Assembly: GCF_009720625.1 (NCBI RefSeq) | Contig: NZ_CP046266.1 | Span: forward strand, 4,941,501-5,005,500 | Origin: Metabacillus sediminilitoris | GTDB lineage: Bacteria > Bacillota > Bacilli > Bacillales > Bacillaceae | Reading direction: 5' to 3' | Length of the DNA: 64,000 nucleotides | Shown here: one piece after another, positions 57,437 to 64,000 of the stretch | How positions within the stretch are numbered: position 1 is the stretch's first letter | Layout: each line of letters starts with the position of its first letter | Translations under genes and position numbers: made by a program | The notes under the pieces: generated by a model | Told to the model about the DNA's origin: nothing | Databases searched by the model: none | What the model saw: only the letters and a program-made list of their open reading frames with translations

Positions 57437-57919
57437 ATGGAATTTGTTTGGTGGGGATTAACCATCGTGTTATTTGCCCTTAGTTTTGTTGGGATTATCT
57501 ATCCTATCATTCCTTCAATTGTTGCTATATGGGGAGGATTTGTTGTTTATCAATTCCTCATTGATTCAGATGCATTATCCTTGTGGTTTTGGATTAGTAT
57601 AGCGTTACTAAGTGTAGTTCTAATTGCAGCGGATCTTATTGCAAACAGTTATTTTGTAAAAAAATACGGCGGTTCAAAAATATCAGAGACTGTTGCAGCT
57701 ATTTCTACTATTGTTGGATCGTTCATTTTCCCTCCCTTTGGGATTATTCTTGTTCCGTTCTTGGCAGTACTTGTTACAGAATTAATCCTTCATAAAGAAA
57801 CAATGAAGGCAACAAAAGTTGCTTTTGCTACTGTTATTGGATTCTTAGGCGGCAGCATAGCCAAAGTATTGATTCAATTGTTAATGATTGTGTGGTTCAT
57901 TTTAGCTGTCATTTTTTAA
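57437..57919 (+). CDS. DUF456 family membrane protein
   Basis: A 160-residue membrane protein with four to five hydrophobic segments. It matches the DUF456 pattern: FVGIIYPIIPSIVAIWGGF at the start, ADLIANSYFVKKYGGSK in the middle and GSFIFPPFGIILVPFLAVLVTEL near the end. The ATG at 57437 has AGAGGTGG upstream. Function unknown. It stands alone, upstream of the convergent mtlD. Confidence 0.9.
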   Translation: MEFVWWGLTIVLFALSFVGIIYPIIPSIVAIWGGFVVYQFLIDSDALSLWFWISIALLSVVLIAADLIANSYFVKKYGGSKISETVAAISTIVGSFIFPPFGIILVPFLAVLVTELILHKETMKATKVAFATVIGFLGGSIAKVLIQLLMIVWFILAVIF

Positions 57920-57963
57920 AGGTTTTTCATTAATATAATCAATGAAACTACTGATATGGGAAA

Positions 57964-57990
57964 TAGCTGACTTTCATCATTCAGCTTTTT
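57964..57990 (+). terminator. terminator of the DUF456 gene
   Basis: AGCTGA/TCAGCT stem and TTTTT. Confidence 0.7.
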
Positions 57991-58002
57991 ATTCTGCTAT
58001 TA

Positions 58003-58044
58003 AAAAATAAAAATAGATCCCCTATTCATCATAATAGGGGATCT
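58003..58044 (-). terminator. mtl operon terminator
   Basis: AGATCCCCTATT/AATAGGGGATCT stem with T-rich sequence on the minus strand. Confidence 0.9.
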
Positions 58045-58051
58045 ACCTTTC

Positions 58052-59188
58052 CTAAAACGTTTCTGCTGCTTTTTTGACTAATGGATGATCCATATCAAGA
58101 CCAGCAATCTCACTAAATGCTGCTGCAGCGCCTTTTGCCTGAACTTTTTCCTGAAGAGTCAATGATTCTTGATCTTCTTCTGACACAAACTTCAGTGCGG
58201 CTACAATGACCTTCACTAAGTTCTCAGGTACTTCATTGAATTCGTTCATAAATGCTAAAGCAGGAGCAACTAAGCGGTCTTTTGCGCCAAGCTTACGGAG
58301 TGGTGCTCTCCCTACCCGTTGGACGTCATCGACGATAAATGGATTTGCAAAACGTCCGATGATTTTTTGAATATATTGCTGATGTTCATCGGCATTAAAA
58401 CCATATGTTGCAACAAGTACTTTACCTGTTTCTTCAAGCGAGCCTAAGACTGTTTTCTTGATTTCTTCATCTTTGATTGATTCAGCAATCGTTGCATGGC
58501 CAGCTAAATTGCCTAGATACGCTGTAGCAGCGTGACCTGTATTAACGGTAAACAGTTTTCGCTCGATATATGCTTGGAGATTTTCGACAAACAGCGCTTC
58601 CTTAATTTCTGGTTGTGCGCCCTTCATTTCTGTAGAGTCAATGACCCACTCATGAAATGGCTCGACCAAAACGTCCAGGAGTCGGTCATTCTTTTGATTT
58701 GGTACAATACGATCGACAGCTGAATTCGGGAAACCAACATTCTCCTGTACCCATGACGTCTCTTTATCATTTAGTTTTTCAAGCACATGCTTTTGAAGCT
58801 CACTGCTTCCGCCAACCATGTTTTCACACGCAATGATATTAACAGGCATGTCATTCTCTTTCGTACGCTTTTTCAGACCGTCAGCAATTAGCGGGGCAAT
58901 GAATTTTAAGATATGCGGACCAACAGCTGTTGTAACTAGGTCAGCTGATGAAATAGCTTCAATGACAGCTTCTGGAGCTTTTGCACTGTTGATACCTGAT
59001 ACACCTTCAACATGGAATTCTTCTTTTTGCTCGTTAGCTAGGATCACGCGATATGCTTTTTCTTTATTGATTTCATCGATTAATGTTTCATTTACATCGA
59101 CAAATTGGACTTCATAGCCAGATTGATGCAGAAGAAGGCCGATAAAGCCTCTTCCGATGTTTCCGGCCCCAAAATGTACTGCTTTCAA
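58052..59188 (-). CDS. mtlD: mannitol-1-phosphate 5-dehydrogenase
   Basis: MtlD oxidises mannitol-1-phosphate to fructose-6-phosphate with NAD+. The 378-residue protein begins with the Rossmann motif KAVHFGAGNIGRGFIG. Catalytic-lysine region ERKLFTVNTGHAATAYLG lies near residue 210. TTG start with GAGGTG 7 bp upstream, 1 bp after mtlF, so the two are co-translated. Confidence 0.97.
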   Translation of the reverse strand: MKAVHFGAGNIGRGFIGLLLHQSGYEVQFVDVNETLIDEINKEKAYRVILANEQKEEFHVEGVSGINSAKAPEAVIEAISSADLVTTAVGPHILKFIAPLIADGLKKRTKENDMPVNIIACENMVGGSSELQKHVLEKLNDKETSWVQENVGFPNSAVDRIVPNQKNDRLLDVLVEPFHEWVIDSTEMKGAQPEIKEALFVENLQAYIERKLFTVNTGHAATAYLGNLAGHATIAESIKDEEIKKTVLGSLEETGKVLVATYGFNADEHQQYIQKIIGRFANPFIVDDVQRVGRAPLRKLGAKDRLVAPALAFMNEFNEVPENLVKVIVAALKFVSEEDQESLTLQEKVQAKGAAAAFSEIAGLDMDHPLVKKAAETF

Positions 59189-59189
59189 A

Positions 59190-59621
59190 TTAGTTCACCT
59201 CGCTTAGAAGTGAAATAATGTCCTCTTTCGATTTTGCTTGAACTAATTTTTCAACATTTTCTTCTTCAGAACAAACAATCGCAATTTTAGAAAGAATCTC
59301 AAGATGCTCATTACCTTTTCCTGCAATACCGATTAAGATTTTCACAATATTTCCGTTGCCAAAATCAACGCCCTCGGGCACTTGGATAACAGAAAGACCT
59401 GATTGTAAAACATCTTCTTTTGACTCTTCTGTTCCGTGTGGAATCGCAATGAAGTTCCCCATATATGTAGAAGACAGCTCTTCTCTTTTTAACATTTGCT
59501 CGATATATTGTTCCTTTACATAACCTTGCTCTACTAATACTTGACCTGTTGCTTTAATTGCATCTGTTTTGGTTGCAAATGATTGATTTAATTGGATGTT
59601 CGCTTCTTTTAATATACTCAT
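59190..59621 (-). CDS. mtlF: mannitol-specific PTS enzyme IIA
   Basis: MtlF accepts phosphate from HPr and passes it to the IIB domain of MtlA. The 143-residue protein has the phosphorylated His in FIAIPHGTEESK near residue 60. The ATG at 59621 is preferred, because AAGGAG 11 bp upstream overlaps the GTG of the longer frame. The mtlR end contains that site. Confidence 0.95.
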   Translation of the reverse strand: MSILKEANIQLNQSFATKTDAIKATGQVLVEQGYVKEQYIEQMLKREELSSTYMGNFIAIPHGTEESKEDVLQSGLSVIQVPEGVDFGNGNIVKILIGIAGKGNEHLEILSKIAIVCSEEENVEKLVQAKSKEDIISLLSEVN

Positions 59622-59625
59622 GAAT

Positions 59626-61731
59626 TTATTCACTCCTTAGATTTTTAACAAAGTTAGTAAAATACTTTTGGCTAATATATTGAATTAAGCTGTTTTTCGC
59701 AGCAGATTCAAAGATGTTGATACTCGCTTGTGATTCAATAATACTTGCACTAATAAAGCTCATCAGCTCTAACTGGCTGCTGTCAGCTTGTTCTGGCGCT
59801 AATAAGACTAAGATGCGGGTGACGCTACTCTGTTCATTATCCATCGCCTTTAACATCATTGGCTTTTCCAAATCAATGATATGAAAGCTAGGGCGAATCA
59901 CAGTATCACTCCTCGTATGAAACAAGGCAAGCTTTGTTTGCGGAATAGCTAATCCCCCGATATGCTCACGCTTTAGCAAGGCATTGACAAGCTTCTTCCC
60001 ATCGTCAATGAGTCTGTTGGCTACAAGCTTCTTACTTACATGCTTTAAGATTTTTTCGATGGTAAATGATTGATCAATACCAAACGCTTCCATCGTATCC
60101 AACAGTTCAATAAGTCGATTTGATTGCCTTGTAAACGTCTTGTATTCCTCATAAGTCAGCGTCATGTCTGCTTTTTCCTGATGATCATTATTCACACTAT
60201 AATTTGCTATAGTAAGGCCTTTTTTATGAATATAATCTTTTATCTTCTCTAATTCATGTGCTGTTAAAATCGGGCTTACTAGTAAGTAATCTGTTGAAAG
60301 TTCCTCAATCGGTATCGTAGACAGGATGATATCATATGTTTCAATATCAATATCCTTTAACTCAAAGGCCGAAATGTTTCTGAGTTCAGCGATATCAGGA
60401 AATTGATTTTTTATTTGTGTAGCGAGCATCTTTGATGTTCCTATCCCACTTGAACAAATGATTAATGCCTTTAGATTCGTTCTTCCTTTCCGCTTATGTA
60501 ATGCGGCTCCAAAGTGGAGAACGAGGTATCCGATTTCTTCATTAGGAACATGATCAAATGGGAATGTGACTTCCACCGCTTTTGCGACAACATCGAAAAG
60601 CTCTTGATAATCCCGTTTAATTTCTGCAAGAAGCGGATTCGTAATCTTCATTCCTTGTTTGATTCGAAAGATGGCAGGCTGTAGATGTGCGAGTAAGCCT
60701 TGTGATAATGAGGCATCATCCTTCAAGCGGTCTCCTGTCATTTCCTCAACTTGTTCGATTAATCGTTGAACCAAATAGGCAATTTCAACATTCTCATCTT
60801 GGATATCCACTTTCCCTTCAAAACGGTGCTTAGCACCCCTTAAATGCATAGTGATATACCCAATTTCCTCCTCAGGAATGTCAATTTGAAAGGTGTTTTC
60901 AAGCATTTGTGCAATTTCCTGTGCAAAATGAAACTCACGGGAATCCTTCAGTTGTACAAGGTATTCATTTTTGATCGTGATGTTTTCACCGCGCCCGATT
61001 CGTTCAATCGCCAGCGCAAGATGCACAACTAACCCAACATAGGAGCTATCTGCTAACGGATATGGTAAGCGAGAATTAATTTGATTAATAAGATTTTCAA
61101 TAATGATAAGCTTTTCCTTTTGCACAAGGCCAAGTAATCGTTCTGAAATGGAATCGATTTTATTCGTTGACTTTCTTTCAATACTTTCTCTGACCATCTT
61201 TAGGAAATCCGGAACATCAAACTGGTCTGTGATAAGACTGCTAATCGCACTCCGTTTTGCTTCCTCTTTACCAATTAATTCAATGCCATATCCTCTTTTT
61301 CGAATAAGGGTTAGTCCATACTCTTTCACAAAAGGTTCCAGCTTGTCGAGATCATGACTGATTGTCGCTGTTGTGACTCCTAAATCATTTGCCAAGGCTA
61401 ATAATTTGATTGGCTCATGATGATCTAACAACGTACATAATGCAACCATCATTCTTTCATCTGGCGTATACTCTTTATAATCCTGCTTTTGAATGGCGAT
61501 ACGCAATTGCTGGAAATTTTCTTCATTCCCAACGATTTTAATACCGATTCCTGCCCGCTTCACAAGATGTAATTGAAACGTTGCTAAAAGCGGTTCGATA
61601 TTTTTTAAATCACGGTGAATTGTTCTTTCGCTGACATCAATTTGCTCAGCAAGTTCTTTAATCGTTACTTCCTGGTTAGCCTCATCAACTAAATAATGAA
61701 GAATGAGGCGTTCCCTAGCCGAAACAATCAT
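59626..61731 (-). CDS. mtlR: mannitol operon activator MtlR (PRD regulator)
   Basis: A transcription activator controlled by PTS phosphorylation. The 701-residue protein shows the expected modules in order: two helix-turn-helix parts (residues about 10-130), PRD1 (about 190-290) with HLALAIERIG, PRD2 (about 300-400) with HLRGAKHRF and HFGAALHKRK, a GatB-like IIB (ICSSGIGTSKMLATQI near 425) and a IIA-like C-terminus with LALFHTRSD. The ATG at 61731 is my choice; a TTG start at 61752 would add seven residues. Confidence 0.94.
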   Translation of the reverse strand: MIVSARERLILHYLVDEANQEVTIKELAEQIDVSERTIHRDLKNIEPLLATFQLHLVKRAGIGIKIVGNEENFQQLRIAIQKQDYKEYTPDERMMVALCTLLDHHEPIKLLALANDLGVTTATISHDLDKLEPFVKEYGLTLIRKRGYGIELIGKEEAKRSAISSLITDQFDVPDFLKMVRESIERKSTNKIDSISERLLGLVQKEKLIIIENLINQINSRLPYPLADSSYVGLVVHLALAIERIGRGENITIKNEYLVQLKDSREFHFAQEIAQMLENTFQIDIPEEEIGYITMHLRGAKHRFEGKVDIQDENVEIAYLVQRLIEQVEEMTGDRLKDDASLSQGLLAHLQPAIFRIKQGMKITNPLLAEIKRDYQELFDVVAKAVEVTFPFDHVPNEEIGYLVLHFGAALHKRKGRTNLKALIICSSGIGTSKMLATQIKNQFPDIAELRNISAFELKDIDIETYDIILSTIPIEELSTDYLLVSPILTAHELEKIKDYIHKKGLTIANYSVNNDHQEKADMTLTYEEYKTFTRQSNRLIELLDTMEAFGIDQSFTIEKILKHVSKKLVANRLIDDGKKLVNALLKREHIGGLAIPQTKLALFHTRSDTVIRPSFHIIDLEKPMMLKAMDNEQSSVTRILVLLAPEQADSSQLELMSFISASIIESQASINIFESAAKNSLIQYISQKYFTNFVKNLRSE

Positions 61732-61752
61732 ATCTATCAACTCGTTCCTCAA

Positions 61753-61908
61753 AGATGAGTTATTGACATAGTTTAATTATAAATATCAAGTAACTTCTGT
61801 TTCAAATGAATGATAAAGTGATTTTTTCAAATGTATTCCTGACATTATTTAATTGTTATGACAAACATGACAGTTGTCCGGAATATCAAGTGTCATCATT
61901 CAACAATG
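61753..61908. other. intergenic region between mtlA and mtlR
   Basis: 156 bp with a strong terminator of mtlA at its high-coordinate end. It must hold an mtlR promoter, which I could not pick. Confidence 0.4.
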
Positions 61909-61950
61909 AAAAAAGGGGATACATATACTCAAAAAGTAGTGTATCCCCCT
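61909..61950 (-). terminator. mtlA terminator
   Basis: GGGGATACA/TGTATCCCC stem with a 14-15-base loop, followed by TTTTTT on the minus strand, so part of the transcripts should end before mtlR. Confidence 0.85.
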
Positions 61951-61960
61951 TACCAATTGT

Positions 61961-63397
61961 TTATTTTAATTGATTAATGATTTCATCATATCTAGGACTG
62001 TTTAGGAAATTATCTACAGATACATGATGTGCAGTTGGCAATTTCGCTTTTGCACGATCTGTTAAATCCTTATGCGTGATGACGATATCTGCATCATTTG
62101 GAATGTTGTTAATTGACGTATTTGTCACATCAACATCTTGGATGTCTGCCTTTTGGACTTTATTTCTAAGAATCGAAGCACCCATAGCACTTGACCCCAT
62201 TCCTGCATCACAAGCAAAAATGATTTTATGAACATTGTTAAAATCAAATTCCTCAGCAGGTTTTGCAGTTTCAACAACAGTTAATGATTCACTAACTGAG
62301 CTCTTTTTCCCTTTTAGTGATTCCATTTTTGCTGTTGCAGCTGTAATATCTTCTTCCTCTTCTGTTTTCTTGCTTGATTTTAAGATTAATGATGCTATTG
62401 CGAATGAAACAGCTGTACCTACGATTACACCTAAAACAACTCCAGTAAAGTTGCCTTTTGGTGTCATCGCTAAGATAGCAAAAATACTGCCAGGTGATGT
62501 ACTTGCAACTAATCCTGCATCAAAAATAGTGAACGTAAATACCGCACTAACTCCCCCACCGATAACAGCTAATAATAATAATGGCTTCATTAAAATATAA
62601 GGGAAATAGATTTCATGAATACCACCAAGGAAGTGGATAATCCCTGCACCTGGTGCTGTTTGTTTCGCTGAACCTCTACCAAAGATCATGTATGCTAATA
62701 AAATCCCAAACCCTGGACCAGGATTTGCTTCTAATAAGAATAGGATCGATTTCCCCTGTTCTGCTGCCTGTTCAATCCCCAACGGACTTAAAATCCCGTG
62801 GTTAATTGCATTGTTTAAGAACAGAACCTTTGCTGGCTCAATGAAAATATTTGCTAGTGGTAATAAGCCTGCATCAATTATGGCTTGTACGCCGCCTGCT
62901 AATACATTGTTTAAACCTAATACTAATGGGCCAATCGCTAAAACGGCGATAAGCGTTAAAATTGCCGCTAAAATACCTGCTGAGAAATTGTTGACTAACA
63001 TTTCAAAGCCTGATTTCACTTTGTTTTTGAATAATTTGTCAACCTGTTTAATGAGATATCCTCCAAGCGGACCCATGATCATGGCACCTAAGAACATTGG
63101 GATATCTGCACCGACAATAACACCCATTGTCGCTGTAGCCCCAACAACTCCACCGCGAACATCGTAAATCATCTTACCGCCTGTATATCCGATTAATAGT
63201 GGTAATAGATACTTAATCATCGGATCTACTAATGTTGCAAATTGTTCATTTGGCATCCAGCCTGTTGGAATAAATAATGCTGTAATAATTCCCCATGCGA
63301 TAAATGCACCTATATTCGGCATAATCATGCCACTTAAATAACTTCCAAAACGTTGAATTTTAACGCGAAAGTCACCTTTGTTTTGGTTTGTTTCCAT
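61961..63397 (-). CDS. mtlA: mannitol-specific PTS enzyme IICB
   Basis: MtlA carries mannitol across the membrane and phosphorylates it. The 478-residue protein has the IIC membrane domain (about 1-340) with GAGIIHFLGGIHEIYFPYIL, and the IIB domain at the C-terminus with the phosphorylated cysteine in IIFACDAGMGSSAMGAS near residue 395. The IIA domain is separate (mtlF). The ATG at 63397 has AGAGGTG upstream. The frame extending to 63514 covers the promoter and was not used. Order mtlA-mtlR-mtlF-mtlD is as in Geobacillus. Confidence 0.97.
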   Translation of the reverse strand: METNQNKGDFRVKIQRFGSYLSGMIMPNIGAFIAWGIITALFIPTGWMPNEQFATLVDPMIKYLLPLLIGYTGGKMIYDVRGGVVGATATMGVIVGADIPMFLGAMIMGPLGGYLIKQVDKLFKNKVKSGFEMLVNNFSAGILAAILTLIAVLAIGPLVLGLNNVLAGGVQAIIDAGLLPLANIFIEPAKVLFLNNAINHGILSPLGIEQAAEQGKSILFLLEANPGPGFGILLAYMIFGRGSAKQTAPGAGIIHFLGGIHEIYFPYILMKPLLLLAVIGGGVSAVFTFTIFDAGLVASTSPGSIFAILAMTPKGNFTGVVLGVIVGTAVSFAIASLILKSSKKTEEEEDITAATAKMESLKGKKSSVSESLTVVETAKPAEEFDFNNVHKIIFACDAGMGSSAMGASILRNKVQKADIQDVDVTNTSINNIPNDADIVITHKDLTDRAKAKLPTAHHVSVDNFLNSPRYDEIINQLK

Positions 63398-63427
63398 TTG
63401 AGTCACCTCTTTTTTGTTCTTGTCCTT

Positions 63428-63456
63428 ATAGTAAAGCGATTTCAGGTGATAAACAA
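63428..63456 (-). promoter_or_regulatory. mtlA promoter overlapping a cre-like site
   Basis: TTGTTT, 17 bp, TACTAT on the minus strand. The cre-like 63431-63444 (plus strand AAAGCGATTTCA core, 12 of 14 consensus positions) covers most of the spacer and the -10. CcpA binding there would block transcription. Confidence 0.55.
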
Positions 63457-63557
63457 TTGAAAGTAAATATGATTTTGTCGAAGGAAATGTTGACATGATT
63501 AATGTTGGAAACAAATAGGGTTTTTATGCGTAATGATCATTGATACAAATCTATCAA

Positions 63558-63737
63558 TTATTTAAAGATTACTGTTTTTTTAGGTAACTTTGAACATAGT
63601 TCTTCTATTGTTGAATTTGCCTTCTCTATGATTAAATGAACATTCATCGGGGTAGAAATTGGTAAGTATCTGATTATTGAACTTAGGTAAGAGCAATATC
63701 CAAAATTAAATGCTCCCTTCGGATTAGTGATTGTCAT
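63558..63737 (-). CDS. small protein with a faint HPr-like pattern
   Basis: A 59-residue frame starting MTITNPKGAFNFGY after AAGGA. TITNPKG at the start, and a middle segment KANSTIEELCSKLPKKTVIF, recall the HPr fold order (ITNPxG, then kSIMxLM, then xxVxI). The residue equivalent to His15 is not histidine and the protein is short. The neighbour is a pyruvate kinase-like gene starting 51 bp away on the other strand, leaving little promoter space. Real gene status is uncertain. Longer starts to 63869 have no ribosome site. Confidence 0.35.
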   Translation of the reverse strand: MTITNPKGAFNFGYCSYLSSIIRYLPISTPMNVHLIIEKANSTIEELCSKLPKKTVIFK

Positions 63738-63787
63738 ATCAATCCTTCTGGACATACTATAACTGGTTAAAGACAAGGAGGTAGAAG

Positions 63788-64000
63788 ATGATAGACCGAA
63801 TTTGTACGATTGGACCAGCAAGTAATCGCCGAGAGGTATTATCTGAATTGATCGATCATGGCATGACAATGATTCGTTTAAATCTTTCTCATGGAAATCA
63901 CGAAAGCCACAATGATGTTATCCAACTTGTACGTTCTATTAGCAAAGAGAAAGACAAGGAAATTAAAATTCTTGGAGATCTTCAAGGACCTAAAATAAGG
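63788..64000 (+). CDS. pyruvate kinase-like protein, N-terminal part (runs off the right edge)
   Basis: 71 codons. MIDRICTIGPASNRREVLSE, then MIRLNLSHGNHESH and LGDLQGPKIR, give the pyruvate kinase N-terminal barrel: CTIGPAS, RLNxSHG and the DLxGPKIR metal/phosphate site. The usual three to four extra residues at the start are absent, and DLQGP replaces the more common DTKGPEIR, so this may be a paralogue rather than the main glycolytic Pyk. GGAGG is 5 bp before the ATG. Confidence 0.85.
   Translation, partial: MIDRICTIGPASNRREVLSELIDHGMTMIRLNLSHGNHESHNDVIQLVRSISKEKDKEIKILGDLQGPKIR

Overview
The window is a low-GC Gram-positive chromosome segment from a spore-forming member of the Bacillaceae. 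Most of it follows the Bacillus subtilis order around pgk-gapA-cggR, clpP, crh-whiA-yvcK-rapZ-yvcI, trxB, yvcD, the his operon, the hprK-lgt-ppaX group, yvlABCD and uvrA-uvrB-csbA. Strong GGAGG-type ribosome sites, TTG/GTG starts, and CggR, CtsR, LexA, SigW and CcpA-type sites fit this. Most genes lie on the minus strand. I do not name a species.

Layout. 1-4.4 kb: central glycolysis (start of pgk, gapA) behind the repressor gene cggR and its operator, then a small thioredoxin-fold protein and sigma-54. 4.9-6.0 kb: a GH25 lysozyme with two LysM repeats and a 40-codon CmpA-like gene. 6.1-12.4 kb: an island bounded by a duplicated 3' part of tRNA-Arg(CCG). It holds decayed prophage lysis genes (xhlA, a peptidoglycan-binding protein), a secreted Ig-like protein, an intact NanQ-like gene, several frameshifted fragments and a complete IS3-family element inserted in a terminator hairpin. 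12.4-19.7 kb: clpP with a CtsR box, a 52-bp tandem hairpin array, the crh-whiA-yvcK-rapZ-yvcI cluster, a tandem structured repeat and trxB. 20-28.5 kb: a TPR protein, a 40-bp tandem array and the complete operon hisZGDBHAF-IE with its promoter.

29-33 kb: hprK, lgt, yvoD, ppaX and yvoF. 33.4-36.5 kb: an amidase, a zinc-ribbon protein and a secreted metallophosphoesterase. 36.8-39.2 kb: yvlABCD behind a SigW-type promoter. 39.4-45.3 kb: uvrA-uvrB with a LexA box, csbA and an acetyltransferase. 45.5-47.0 kb: prfC. 47.2-51.8 kb: a SwrC-like RND pump and a divergent TetR regulator with a palindrome in the pump promoter. 52-58 kb: cardiolipin synthase, an aminotransferase, an amino-acid permease and a DUF456 protein. 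58-63.5 kb: the mannitol cluster mtlA-mtlR-mtlF-mtlD with a cre-like site. The right edge has the start of a pyruvate-kinase-like gene.

Carbon control is the common theme: CggR, Crh, HPrK, YvcK, a cre site and the mannitol PTS lie within 64 kb. The least explained material is non-coding: two tandem arrays, a tandem structured repeat, a dispersed MITE-like family (five copies) and a second dispersed hairpin family, one copy of which is nested inside another repeat.
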